From NCBI GenBank assembly GCA_965247385.1, contig CBDFHG010000002.1, positions 620,001 to 684,000 on the forward strand: 64,000 bases of DNA, read 5' to 3'. Below the pieces are notes generated by a model. It did not search any database. It was not told where the DNA came from and saw only the letters and a list, made by a program, of their open reading frames with translations. This document shows positions 36,057 through 45,541 of this stretch, one piece after another (position 1 is the stretch's first letter; each line of letters starts with the position of its first letter). The stretch is from Thermohalobaculum sp965247385 (GTDB lineage Bacteria > Pseudomonadota > Alphaproteobacteria > Rhodobacterales > Rhodobacteraceae). Position numbers and translations under genes: made by a program.

Positions 36057-37199
36057 TCATTCCTTCGCCGCTTCGGCGCGGAGCAATTCTATCGCTGCGC
36101 GGATCTGCCCGGCATTCGAGGCTTCGGGCCCGAGGACGAGATAGCGCTCGAACGCATCGGTGGCCTCGGCAAAACGTTCCAACCGGTTGAGAACAACCGC
36201 TTTGTTCAATTGGGCCTCAGCATATTCCGGGTCGATCTCGGTTGCGCGCATGTATTTTGCGATCGCGCCGTCGAAGTCGCCCTTGGCGCGCAGTGCATTG
36301 CCTCAGTTTTTGTGAGCGATGGCAAACCGCTCGTCGACCTCAATGGCGCGCTTGTACCAACCGATAGCGGTATCGTGATCACCCTCATTGGTGGCGGTGA
36401 AGCCAAGAAGATTAAGCGCCCATTTTTGCTGCGGGTGGCCCGGGGCGTTGAGAATCGGGGCCTCGCGCTCGGCGGCGGCCGGATCGGTCTGGTAAAGATA
36501 GAAGGCGACGACGTAGGGATCGATTTCGCGCAAAACTTCAAGCACCGCGTCGCTGAAATACGCCCCGATATCATCCGCGCTCTCTTTTTTGCCGATCGGA
36601 GGCAGGGAGATGATCTTCATCCCGTTGGCGCTACAGACGCGCAGGCGCAGGGCCAACCCTTCCGGCGCACAGGCCGTTGTCGCGCAAATGAAATCCCCGG
36701 TGATCCGGGTTTCGCTCAGCCCAAAGAATGGGCGCAGCATCTGTACCAACCCCTGCATCGAAATTCCGGCGCCGGGGGCTTCGAAATCCATTTTCTGAGA
36801 CGAGGGCAAGAGGGTGACGCGGTCCTTCGCCGTGGGCGTGCTCTCGTTGATCCGCACCACCTCGTCCCAGAGCCTGTACGCGGCCACATCCTCGGAATAC
36901 CCCATTTTCCGCAACGCGTCCGGCAGGCGAATCGGGTCGATCACCACGATGTCGCGGCGAAGCTCTGCGACAGCGAAAGCGACCAGACCGACGACGGGCA
37001 CCAGCAGCAGCCGGCTGAGGATGCCGGTCCGGATAGCGACCAACGCGTCGGTGATCCATTTCAATGAGATGCGTCTCGACGGCGGCGGGGTGGCAGGCGC
37101 CGGTTCAGGTTCATGCTCCGGCTTTGGCGCCGGTGCCGGAACAAAACGCATCTCGCCCAGGCTGATCTGGATGATCTCAGGTGGTTCGCGGTCAGTCAT
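36057..37199 (-). pseudogene. Membrane-anchored TPR protein gene with an in-frame TGA
   Basis: Read through TGA at codon 299 (36303-36305) the frame would give about 380 residues. The order is a short cytoplasmic N-terminus rich in Pro and Glu, a membrane segment near residues 63-80 (LLLVPVVGLVAFAVAEL), a central domain of unknown type (GISMQGLVQMLRPFFGLSET), and two or three TPR motifs (DTAIGWYKRAIEVDERFAIA, then after the stop GNALRAKGDFDGAIAKYMRA). In TPR repeats of this style the lost position is often Trp, and TGG to TGA is a single transition. The stop truncates the last repeats. ISNCY-like copy B sits 50 bases beyond the 3' end. Confidence 0.82.
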
Positions 37200-37351
37200 G
37201 ATGCACCCGGGACGAATGGCTTTGCGATATCATGCGTCACTATGCGACGAGGGGATCATATCGGCACGCGGCGAGGCACGGGTGGCCATGCGATTGCGCG
37301 CCGACGGTGGCGGGGTGGAGCACACTGGAGACAGGCGGTACGCCGCCTATC

Positions 37352-39670
37352 TCACCCACACTTCGAATGCCCGCAATCGAGGCAAACCTCGCAGCCCTCG
37401 CGCAGCACGATGTTGTAGCTGCCGCAAGAGGGACAAGTGGCGGGGGCCATGCGGGTTTCGCCCACGGCGACCGCTTCGGCGACCACCTCGGCGGCGGGGT
37501 CGGTGGCCAGGCCCATGCCATCGCCCTCGATGAAGCCGGTCTCGATCAGGTGGCGTTCGATCACGCCGCCGATGGCGGCCAGGATCGAGGGCACGTAGCG
37601 GCCCTTCATCCAGGCGCCGCCACGAGGATCGAAGACCGCCTTCAGCTCCTCGACCACGAAGGAAACATCGCCACCCCGGCGGAACACCGCAGAGATCATC
37701 CGGGTCAGCGCCACGGTCCAGGCGTAGTGCTCCATGTTCTTCGAGTTGATGAAGATCTCGAAAGGCCGCTGGCGCCCGGCAACCATGGTGTCGTTCATGG
37801 TGATGTAGATGGCATGCGGGCTGTCCGGCCATTTCAGCTTGTAGGTCTGGCCCATCAGGGACTCGGGCCGCTCCAGCGGTTCAGAGATGTAGACCACATC
37901 GCCCGGATATTGCGGGGGGTGAGTCGGGGATTCGGTCACGGCCAGGGTCTCGATCTTCTCGACCGGGTCGTTTGCCTCGAGCACCGATCCGGTCACGGCG
38001 TTCGGGCGGTAGGTTGTGCAACCCTTGCAGCCCTGCAGATAGGCCTCGGCGTAGACATCCTTGAACGCCTCGAACGAGATGTCGGCGGGGCAGTTGATGG
38101 TCTTGGAGATCGAACTGTCGATATGCTTCTGCGCCTCGGCCTGCATTCGTACATGGTCCAAGGGGGCCAGGGTCTGGGCGTCGGCGAAATGATCCGGCAG
38201 GGGGGTGTCGGGGCTGAACTTCTGGCGGAATTTGGCCACCGCGTAGTCGACCACCTCCTGCTCGGTGCGGCTGCCGTCGGGCATTAGCACCTTGCGGGTG
38301 TAGCTCATGGCGAAGACCGGCTCGACGCCGGACGAGACGTTGCCGGCGAACAGCGAGATGGTGCCGGTGGGGGCGATCGAGGTCAGCAGGGCGTTGCGGA
38401 TGCCGTGCTGGGCAATGCCATCACGGATGTCCTGCGGCAGGGCGCAGACGACCTCGCCCTTGAGGTATTCGTCGCGGTCGAACAGCGGGAAGGCGCCCTT
38501 CTCGCGGGCAAGCTGAACCGAAGCGCGGTAGGCGGCGTGCTGCACCGCCTGCACCCAGTGGCCGGTCTGCGCCACCGCGTCGTCCGAGCCATAGCGCAGG
38601 CCGGTCATCAGCAGGGCATCCGCCAGGCCGGTAACACCGAGGCCGATGCGGCGCTTGGCAGTTGCTTCGGCGCGCTGGGCATCCAGCGGGAAGCGCGAGG
38701 TATCGACGACGTTGTCCATCATGCGGATGGCGGTGGCGACCAGGTTGGTCAATTCCGTCTCGTCGACGGCGGCTTCGGCTTCAAAGGGTTCGCGCACCAG
38801 GGCAGCGAGGTTGATCGAGCCGAGCAGACAGGCGCCATAGGGGGGCAAGGGCTGCTCGCCGCAAGGATTGGTCGCGCTGATGGTCTCGGCATAGTGCAGG
38901 TTGTTGGTGCGGTTGATGCGGTCGATGAAGATGACGCCGGGTTCGGCGTAATCGTAGGTGGCCTGCATGATGCGGTTCCACAGGTCGCGGGCGCGGATGG
39001 TGCGGTAGACGCGGCCTTCGAACTGGAGCTCCCATTGGGCGTCGTCGTCGATGGCCTGCATGAAGGCGTCGGTCGCCAGCACCGAGAGGTTGAACATGCG
39101 CAGGCGGGCCGAATTGTGCTTGGCGGCGATGAAGTCCTCGATGTCGGGGTGAGAGCAAGACATGGTCGCCATCATCGCGCCGCGCCGCGAGCCGGCGGAC
39201 ATGATGGTGCGGCACATGGCGTCCCAGACATCCATGAAACTGACCGGGCCGGAGGCGTCGGCCCCGACCCCTGCGACAGCGGCGCCCTTGGGCCGGATGG
39301 GGGAGAAGTCGAAGCCGATTCCGCCGCCCTGCTGCATGGTCAGGGCGGCTTCCTTCAGCATCTCGAAGATTCCCTCGAGGCTGTCCGGGATGGTCCCCAT
39401 GACAAAGCAATTGAACAGGGTCACCGCCCTGCCCGTCCCGGCGCCGGAGAGGATGCGCCCGGCGGGCAGAAAGCGGAAACCGTCGAGGGCGGCATGGAAT
39501 CGGGTTTCCCACTCGGCGCGCTGGCCTTCCGGCTCGGCAGCGGCCAGCGCCCGGGCGACCCGGCGCCAACTATCCTCGACCGTCTGGTCAAGGGGCACGC
39601 CCTCGGGCGTCTTCAGCCGGTACTTCATGTCCCAGATCTGGGCGGAGATCGGGATTTCAAATGTGGGCAT
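37352..39670 (-). CDS. nrdJ: Adenosylcobalamin-dependent ribonucleotide reductase
   Basis: Class II enzyme that makes deoxyribonucleotides with or without oxygen, using coenzyme B12 as radical source. The 772-residue protein has the first redox Cys in AVTLFNCFVMGTIPDS, the active-site block ATNPCGEQPLPPYGACLLGS (Asn, Cys, Glu), the LLTSIAPTGTISLFAGNVSS loop, and a C-terminal zinc segment with four or more Cys (CPSCGSYNIVLREGCEVCLDCG in parts). Length and motifs fit the alphaproteobacterial form. A GAGG site precedes the ATG at 39670. I found no cobalamin riboswitch or clear NrdR box in the 300 bases upstream. Confidence 0.96.
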   Translation of the reverse strand: MPTFEIPISAQIWDMKYRLKTPEGVPLDQTVEDSWRRVARALAAAEPEGQRAEWETRFHAALDGFRFLPAGRILSGAGTGRAVTLFNCFVMGTIPDSLEGIFEMLKEAALTMQQGGGIGFDFSPIRPKGAAVAGVGADASGPVSFMDVWDAMCRTIMSAGSRRGAMMATMSCSHPDIEDFIAAKHNSARLRMFNLSVLATDAFMQAIDDDAQWELQFEGRVYRTIRARDLWNRIMQATYDYAEPGVIFIDRINRTNNLHYAETISATNPCGEQPLPPYGACLLGSINLAALVREPFEAEAAVDETELTNLVATAIRMMDNVVDTSRFPLDAQRAEATAKRRIGLGVTGLADALLMTGLRYGSDDAVAQTGHWVQAVQHAAYRASVQLAREKGAFPLFDRDEYLKGEVVCALPQDIRDGIAQHGIRNALLTSIAPTGTISLFAGNVSSGVEPVFAMSYTRKVLMPDGSRTEQEVVDYAVAKFRQKFSPDTPLPDHFADAQTLAPLDHVRMQAEAQKHIDSSISKTINCPADISFEAFKDVYAEAYLQGCKGCTTYRPNAVTGSVLEANDPVEKIETLAVTESPTHPPQYPGDVVYISEPLERPESLMGQTYKLKWPDSPHAIYITMNDTMVAGRQRPFEIFINSKNMEHYAWTVALTRMISAVFRRGGDVSFVVEELKAVFDPRGGAWMKGRYVPSILAAIGGVIERHLIETGFIEGDGMGLATDPAAEVVAEAVAVGETRMAPATCPSCGSYNIVLREGCEVCLDCGHSKCG

Positions 39671-39976
39671 CGCGAACCTCGGGTGGTGGGTATTGGTAAA
39701 GTGAACATTACAGGAACAGGTGGGGCGGGGTCAATTGCGCAGCGGATTCGGATGCAAGTCATACGAGGTTTCATTGGTCCCTAATCATCAAACCGAAGAT
39801 GCGCCGTCCCAGTCCCGACGAAACCGAGACAACCCCGGCCGATGCCCGCCAGCGGTTCCATAGTTGCGAAGACGGCGGCGATTAGTGACTGATCGGACCG
39901 AGTTTTCCTGCTAAGAATGAATATCGCAAATATCTATCCTACGATTGAAAGTAAAATCTACGACCGGAGAGCGAAA
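39671..39976. other. Intergenic region upstream of nrdJ and the beta-helix gene
   Basis: About 300 bases between the divergent starts of nrdJ and the split beta-helix gene. It must hold both promoters. I looked for the conserved B12 box and for NrdR-type palindromes and saw neither. The part from 39900 on is AT-richer and leads to a GGAGAGCG ribosome binding site for the beta-helix gene. Confidence 0.45.
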
Positions 39977-39990
39977 ATGACCAGACTACC

Positions 39991-41484
39991 GTAACTACTC
40001 AACCCGGTTGGATCACTGATTTTCCAGCGATGGTGGCCTGGATTGCCTGGAAAGCAGACAGGCCTTGCCGTTTTCCGGTGTTGAGGACGGAGCGAACGTT
40101 GGCGTAGAAGTCGGCCCCCCAGTTGGAGCGGAATCCCCCGGTGACCTTGCGGAAGGTGGTTGAGGGGCGGATGGCTTGTTCCGAGCCGTTGTTGGTTGGC
40201 GGCACGTCGCGTTCGGTCATGAATGTGAACAGGCTGTCACGGTCTTTGCCGTAGCGTTTGCGCAGGCGAATTCCGTCTTTGTTGGTTGGCTGACAAGCCA
40301 TAACCTTGTCCATTCGCCGGTCCAGGTCGCCCCGGTATTTCTGAAGTGTAATGTCCTTCAGACGCTTTCGCCGTCGGCCCAGAACACAGGCGCGCAAGAT
40401 GAGCATTTTCATTGCCGGTGCGAAGATCGCATCGCCAGCGTCGATGGCATACTGGCAGTCGCGCAACTGGTGGGCCAGACAGATTTGCCAGACCTCCCCG
40501 AGCCCCCGCTGGCCGCCGTAAAGATCGGACACCCAGATGGCGGGCCGGTGGCCGTCCATCACGTCCTCGGCCACCGCCTTCGCCCGACTGTTGCGGATGA
40601 CGTGGACGCAGACTTCATCGTTTTGGAAAACCCATTCCCAGGCGTTGCGCCCCTTGATGCGTGCGCCGGTCTCGTCGGAGCAGACGATCCGGCTTTGTCG
40701 CAGGCGGGCAAGAACCGCCTGGAACTGGGCGTCAAAGCCGGGCTTGACCCTCTTGAACAGGTTGACCAGGGCGGCTTGGCTGATCGTCAAGCCGTGCAAA
40801 TCGGCGAACAGTTTCGACAGACGCTGGTAACTGACCGCGTGTTCATAACGCATGTAAACCGCCATCGCCTCGATCGACGGGGTGAACGGAGACCCCGGCT
40901 CAAGCCCCGCCGGAACCGGCGCCACAAAGCGCTCCGAACAATGAGGACACCTCGCCGCATACAGTTCCACACGGGTGACAATGGGAGCGGGGCGCGGCAG
41001 TTCGATCTTGTCATAAATCGCATGCAACTTGTGATCCTCATCGCCGAGCGCTGAATAACAGTGTGGGCAGGACAGCGCCTTCGCAACCACCCGCTGATCC
41101 GGGTCAGGGTGCAGAGGACGCCCACCGCCACCATGCCCCTTGCGCCGTTTTTTGCGGTTGCCCCGGGCCGGTTTCTTGTTCGCCTTGCGCCCATGCGACG
41201 GCGGCGTACTGGAGTTGTCCGGCGTCTTCGCAGGCTCACCAAGCTTTGCCTCAAGTTCCGTGACGCGCCTGGCAAAGCCCACGTTCACTGCCACCAGCTC
41301 CTGTGCCTGCGTCCACAGCGCGAGGATCAAGGCATCTTTCTCTGCATGCGTCAATCGGCTCAGGTCGGGTAAATGAGTCATAGATAACTTGACGCATATC
41401 CACGCCCTCAATGCAAGAAAATTCTCTATATCTGGTGCCGATCGAACCCAGGAACGCAACCTTTGGGGTGGGTTGAGTAGTTAC
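39991..41484 (-). mobile_element. IS66-family (ISBst12-like) single-gene element
   Basis: 1494 bp with ends GTAACTACTCAACCC (left) and the same read in reverse at the right. It is flanked by a perfect 8-bp direct repeat AGACTACC (39983-39990 and 41485-41492), which belongs to codons 3-5 of the target gene. It carries one transposase gene and no tnpA or tnpB, as in the ISBst12 subgroup. Confidence 0.94.
39999..41381 (-). CDS. IS66-family (ISBst12-like) transposase
   Basis: A 460-residue transposase from the ATG at 41381. It has an N-terminal coiled region (TQAQELVAVNVGFARRVTEL), a basic linker (GRKANKKPARGNRKKRRKGH), zinc-binding pairs (LSCPHCYSALG, ARCPHCSERF), the first catalytic Asp in RIVCSDETGARIKGRNAWEW, the second in AIWVSDLYGGQRG, and the final Glu in PPTNNGSEQAIRPSTTFRKV. 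It is only distantly related to the TnpC at 29187. The frame is intact. Confidence 0.93.
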   Translation of the reverse strand: MTHLPDLSRLTHAEKDALILALWTQAQELVAVNVGFARRVTELEAKLGEPAKTPDNSSTPPSHGRKANKKPARGNRKKRRKGHGGGGRPLHPDPDQRVVAKALSCPHCYSALGDEDHKLHAIYDKIELPRPAPIVTRVELYAARCPHCSERFVAPVPAGLEPGSPFTPSIEAMAVYMRYEHAVSYQRLSKLFADLHGLTISQAALVNLFKRVKPGFDAQFQAVLARLRQSRIVCSDETGARIKGRNAWEWVFQNDEVCVHVIRNSRAKAVAEDVMDGHRPAIWVSDLYGGQRGLGEVWQICLAHQLRDCQYAIDAGDAIFAPAMKMLILRACVLGRRRKRLKDITLQKYRGDLDRRMDKVMACQPTNKDGIRLRKRYGKDRDSLFTFMTERDVPPTNNGSEQAIRPSTTFRKVTGGFRSNWGADFYANVRSVLNTGKRQGLSAFQAIQATIAGKSVIQPG

Positions 41485-42299
41485 AGACTACCAATCACCC
41501 TTACTGGCATCCTGGCACTCGCGCTGATGAGCATCACTTCCGAGGCGGCGGCAGCGCCGACGAGGATCAACACATGCACGACGATCTCGAACTCAGGTTC
41601 GTACATTCTTTCGCGCAACATCAACGGCACCGCCGCGCTCACCGATTGCGTCGTCATCGACGCGCCATATGTCACACTCAACCTCAACGGCTTCGCCATC
41701 GGCGGACCGGGAGTGATCGGCGGGGGAAGCCCCGCGGATGGCATTTTTGTCAGCGCGGGCAACACGAACGTCACCATCCGCAATGGTTCGCTGACCGGTT
41801 GGATAAACGGTATCGTCTTCGATATCGACACCGACGGCGCCGCCGTCGAAGGCATCAGGTCCCACGAAAATGTCAATTCCGGAATGCAGGTACTCGGCTC
41901 CGGCGCGCTGATCAGGCACAATATCACGCACGACAATCCGGTTGCCAGCATACTTTTTTGGATAACAGCACAGTGATCTACAATGTCGCCAACAACAACG
42001 GCATTTTCGGCATCACCGGATCATGCGACTCGACGGTCATGTTCAACACGGCGATCGGCAACGGCACCACGAACATAGCCCCGGTCGCGGCCGCAAATTG
42101 CATTGTCGACTTCAACTCGGCGCCCTGTCGGCACCCTGACGGCCGGCCAGTCGAATCGCCGCCGGCTCAAGGGTCCGAAGGACCGGCACCGCGGTCGGGG
42201 GGTATTGGCTGCGCGCTCGCTACCGGGCGATTGCAGCGTCGGGCGCGCCGATGTCGACGTTCCCAGCGCGCCGGTCACTTGGAGCGACATCGGCGCGCT

Positions 42300-43292
42300 T
42301 CACGACGCGAAAGCCGTGCCCGCGCCGCGCGCCGCGGCCCGTTCGTTGGCGAGCGTGGCGATGGCGGTGTCCTGAACTCCGGTTCCGGTGAGGTCGCAAA
42401 TGGTGATCTGGCCCGGCGAGGTGCGGCCCGGCGTGCCCGCGATGATCTGGCCAAGCTCCGGATATGGGGCGTCGGCGGCGATCAGACCCGCTTCGATGGC
42501 ATGGTGAAGCTCACCCAACAGGCGGGTCTGCGCCAGGCTGTCGGCGACATAGAGGTCGGCGCGGGCGATTGCGGCCGGGTCGATCTCGTTCTTGTGCTCG
42601 GCGTCCGATCCCATCGCGGTGACATGCTGGCCGGGCGCAAGCCAGGCCGCTTGCAGCAGGGGCTCGGCAGATGGTGTCGTGGTAACGACGATATCGGCTC
42701 CGGCCACTGCTTCGGCGGCGGTGGCGGCAACCGCTACCGGTAAGTCCAGCGTGGCAGTCAGTTCGGAAGCGGCGGCGGTTGTGGCGGCCACGTCCCGGCC
42801 CCAGATGCGTGCCTCCTCGATGGGCCGGACAAGGGTCAGCGCCTGGAGTTGCAGCCGGGCCTGGGCGCCGGTACCGATGATCGCCGCGCATGTGGCATCC
42901 TCGCGCGACAGATGCTTGGCCGCGACCGCCCCCGCTGCCGCGGTGCGCAGATCCGTCAGATAACCATTGTCCAGCAGCACGGCCTCGACCACCCCGGTCT
43001 TGGCGCTGAGCAGAACCATCAGCCCGTTGCAGGTGGGCAGCCCCAGCTTCGGGTTGTCATAAAAGCCCGCAGCGATCTTGACCGCGAGACTGTTGAGGCC
43101 GGGGATATACGCGGTTTTTGAATCCACCTCGCCGTTGGCCTGATGGATATCCAGCCGCATGATCGGCGGCATAACCACGCCGCCGTCAGCCAACGCCCGA
43201 AAAGCATTCTCGACACAGGCGACCAATTCCTTATCGAGCCGGACCAGGCTGCGAAGCTCGGTCTCGGTCAGAATCTTGATATCGGGCATCAT
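42300..43292 (-). CDS. eutC: Ectoine utilisation protein EutC, cyclodeaminase family
   Basis: A 330-residue member of the ornithine cyclodeaminase/mu-crystallin family. The N-terminal half has DGGVVMPPIMRLDIHQANGE and TAYIPGLNSLAVKIAAGFYD. The Rossmann part has CAAIIGTGAQARLQLQALTL and ADIVVTTTPSAEPLLQAAWL. In ectoine-degrading bacteria this gene follows eutB, and here its ATG overlaps the eutB stop codon in an ATGA arrangement. The exact reaction of EutC in ectoine catabolism is not settled. Without the eutB neighbour it would only be called a cyclodeaminase family protein. Confidence 0.85.
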   Translation of the reverse strand: MMPDIKILTETELRSLVRLDKELVACVENAFRALADGGVVMPPIMRLDIHQANGEVDSKTAYIPGLNSLAVKIAAGFYDNPKLGLPTCNGLMVLLSAKTGVVEAVLLDNGYLTDLRTAAAGAVAAKHLSREDATCAAIIGTGAQARLQLQALTLVRPIEEARIWGRDVAATTAAASELTATLDLPVAVAATAAEAVAGADIVVTTTPSAEPLLQAAWLAPGQHVTAMGSDAEHKNEIDPAAIARADLYVADSLAQTRLLGELHHAIEAGLIAADAPYPELGQIIAGTPGRTSPGQITICDLTGTGVQDTAIATLANERAAARGAGTAFAS

Positions 43293-44308
43293 TCTTGTTC
43301 CTCATAAGGACCGGGTTCGCCGGAGATCAGCCGATGGTGCAGGTCCATATCGATGTTGCGGCCACTGACCACGATGGCTGTCGGGCCGGTCAACGCCACC
43401 TTGCCAGCAAGGACCGCGCCGATACCGACTGAGCCGGAGCCTTCGATCACTTCACGCTCCTGCCAATAGGCGTGGCGGATAGCGGCGGCGATTTCCTGCT
43501 CGGTCAGCAGCACGATTTCGTCGACCAGATCGCGGATCATCGGGAAGGTATACTGGTTGTCGACGCCAATGCCACCGCCCAGGGAATCCGCAAGTGTCGG
43601 CAACTCCTCGGTGAAGATCGGTTTGCCGGCCTGCAGGGACTGATACATCCCGGGTCCCCGCTCCATGCAGACGCCAACGACGCGGATATCATTGCGCCCG
43701 GCCTTCAGCGCGGCGGCGACGCCCGAGGCGAGACCACCGCCGGAGAGCGGAATCAGCACGGTTTCGACCTCGGGCAGGTCGGCCAGCAGTTCCAGCCCCA
43801 GTGTCCCCTGGCCAGCGATGGTGTCCGGGTGGTCAAACGGGGGAATCATGGTCATGCCATCCTCGGCCACCAGGCGGTCGACCTCGATCTGCGCGTTGTC
43901 CTGGCTCTCGCCAATGATGCGCACTTCCGCCCCTTCGGACTTGATCCCTTCGACCTTGTTTTGCGGCACCAGCGACGACATGCAGATGATGCAGCGCACC
44001 CCGGCCTGTTGCGCTGCATAGGCGAGGCCACGGCCATGATTGCCGGTGGATGCCGCGACAACGCCGCATCGCCTCAGCTCCTCAGGCAAGGCCAGCACCG
44101 CGTTAGTCGCTCCGCGCAGCTTGAAGCTGCCGGTGAGTTGGCGGTGCTCCAGCTTGAGATGCACCGGCGCGCCCGAGATTTCCGACAGGCCGGGCGATGG
44201 AGCCAACGGTGTCGGCCGGATGCGGCCTGCGATCCGGGCTTTGGCCTGGTGGATGGCGTTGATGTCGATCGCGGTGCCGGTGCCGTGACAGGCGAAATTC
44301 TTGGTCAT
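43289..44308 (-). CDS. eutB: Hydroxyectoine utilisation dehydratase EutB
   Basis: A 339-residue PLP enzyme of the threonine dehydratase fold. The PLP lysine lies in RQLTGSFKLRGATNAVLALP. Other family blocks are VVAASTGNHGRGLAYAAQQA and the phosphate-binding LIPLSGGGLASGVAAALKAG. EutB is proposed to act on hydroxyectoine or its products. The ATG at 44308 has an AAGGAG site at good spacing. The sequence upstream is in the same frame and carries the remains of eutA, so a fusion product is conceivable. The downstream eutC overlaps it. Confidence 0.87.
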   Translation of the reverse strand: MTKNFACHGTGTAIDINAIHQAKARIAGRIRPTPLAPSPGLSEISGAPVHLKLEHRQLTGSFKLRGATNAVLALPEELRRCGVVAASTGNHGRGLAYAAQQAGVRCIICMSSLVPQNKVEGIKSEGAEVRIIGESQDNAQIEVDRLVAEDGMTMIPPFDHPDTIAGQGTLGLELLADLPEVETVLIPLSGGGLASGVAAALKAGRNDIRVVGVCMERGPGMYQSLQAGKPIFTEELPTLADSLGGGIGVDNQYTFPMIRDLVDEIVLLTEQEIAAAIRHAYWQEREVIEGSGSVGIGAVLAGKVALTGPTAIVVSGRNIDMDLHHRLISGEPGPYEEQE

Positions 44309-44575
44309 TGGGCGATTGGTCTCCTTCAGATAGGGGGCAGGATGGTGATCTTGTTGACCCCCCAGGGTGTGAAAGGCCGTGCGGGCGGCGAGGGTCGGCG
44401 TGATTACTGGGGCGCCGGGCTTGACCTTGTGCACGGCATCGGCAATCGCGTAATCGCCCAGTTCGACCGATGCGGCTGAGCAGCAATAGCACATCGCATC
44501 CAGATCTGCACCGGGCATCACACAGGCGGCCAACGATTGCCGGACGCCGCCCAAAAGCGCCGCAGCCTGGAGCGC
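44309..44575 (-). pseudogene. EutA remnant, truncated at both ends
   Basis: The fragment reads ADLDAMCYCCSAASVELGDY, then VKPGAPVITPTLAARTAFHT, which fits the conserved Cys region of EutA-type proteins of the Asp/Glu racemase and maleate isomerase superfamily. A short out-of-frame stretch (VNKITIL in the neighbouring frame) and YLKETNRPM follow, again as in EutA. The 5' part is missing; upstream lies unrelated sequence and an IS256 fragment. The 3' part runs directly into the eutB start. So eutA is lost by deletion at both sides, while eutB and eutC remain. Confidence 0.7.
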
Positions 44576-44809
44576 AAATCTTGGCGGTAAATAAGATATT
44601 GATGCAATGCCCGGCGGAAATTTCGGTCGTGCAGCAAGAAGCCATCGATCGAACTGCGTAAGCCTCTCTGTTGAGTTCGGCGGCGACGAACGATCCAGAT
44701 CGGCCTACTCGTCTTCCAATTCGTAGATCGATTGCGTCGTTTTTGGAACCGGCGCATAGCGGCCGGGATAGGCACGGATCAGATGCCACGCCACCAGCAA
44801 TCGGTAGAC
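44576..44809. other. Junction sequence between the eut block and the IS256 fragment
   Basis: About 230 bases of mixed origin. On the minus strand a frame ending near 44707 reads VYRLLVAWHLIRAYPGRYAP then VPKTTQSIYELEDE, which looks like the C-terminus of some protein cut by the IS256 fragment. I cannot name it. Confidence 0.3.
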
Positions 44810-45541
44810 GATCACGACTACTTCCAGGGCCGCATGGAGGATGCCCGCCAGTGCATGCTGGTGCTGATCGGTGCGACGCCGGAGGGCAAGAAAGAGCTGG
44901 TGGGCTTGCAGACCGGCTTTCGCGAGAGCGCCCGGAGCTGGGGCGAGTTGCCGAGAGGGCTGAAAGCCCGTGGCCTGGCAGTGGCGCCGGAACTGGCGAC
45001 CGGAGACGGGGCGCTCGGCTTCTGGAAGGCGCTCAATGAAGTCTGGCCCACCTGCAGGCATCAGCGGTGCCGGGTTCACAAGACATCGAACGTTCTCAAC
45101 AAGCTCGCGAAATCGGCCCGGAAGACAGCCAAGGCCGATCTCCGTGCCATCTGGATGGCCGAGAGCCGCGCCGATACGGCCAGGGCGATGGGCGTCTTCG
45201 CCGCAAAATACCAGGCGAAACATCCCAAGGCGGTCGAATGCCTGACCAGGGATCGCGCGGAACTGCTGGCGTTCTACGATTTTCCGGCCGAACACTGGCA
45301 GCACCTGCGCACCACCAACCCGATCGAGAGCGTCTTTGCAACCGTACGTCACCGAACCGTCCGCAGCCGGGGATGTCTGTCGAACGACACCGCAATGTGG
45401 ATGGTTTTCAAGCTGATCATGGCGGCGGCGAAAACATGGTGCCGCCTGCGAAGCCATCACCAGTTGTCAAAGCTCGTCGAAGGCGTCAAGTTCAACGACG
45501 GAATCGAAGCGAGCAGCGACCAAACCCATGCCGCCGCATGA
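44810..45541 (+). pseudogene. IS256-family transposase, N-terminally truncated
   Basis: About 240 C-terminal residues of an IS256-type (mutator-like) transposase: YFQGRMEDARQCMLVLIGAT, PEGKKELVGLQTGFRESARS, the second catalytic Asp in APELATGDGALGFWKALNEV, the zinc-like RHQRCRVHKTSNVLNKLAKS, and the Glu-bearing HLRTTNPIESVFATVRHRTV. The first third, with the first catalytic Asp, is missing. The native stop is present at 45539-45541. No left terminal repeat is seen. Confidence 0.9.

Larger units (their letters stand above)
39977..42126 (+). pseudogene. Secreted beta-helix protein gene, split by an IS and frameshifted
   Basis: Removing the element at 39991-41484 and one copy of its 8-bp duplication restores a start MTRLPITLTGILALALMSIT followed by SEAAAAP, a clear signal peptide. 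The protein then reads TCTTISNSGSYILSRNINGT, TLNLNGFAIGGPGVIGGG and NVTIRNGSLTGWINGIVFDI, short strand repeats typical of right-handed parallel beta-helix surface proteins. A second lesion, one missing base near 41950, shifts the frame; the next frame goes on LDNSTVIYNVANNNGIFGIT, STVMFNTAIGNGTTNIAPVA and CIVDFNSAP. The native 3' end is not certain; I stop where the repeat character ends. Confidence 0.8.

Noticed and set aside
36303..36305. TGA read as Trp (recoded genetic code)
   Set aside because: Many intact genes here end in TGA at the expected place (for example folE and phaC neighbours), and the other broken gene uses TAG. Simple nonsense mutations explain both.
39671..39976. Possible cobalamin riboswitch upstream of the B12-dependent ribonucleotide reductase
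   Set aside because: I looked for the conserved B12 box and the surrounding helices on the nrdJ strand and found neither.
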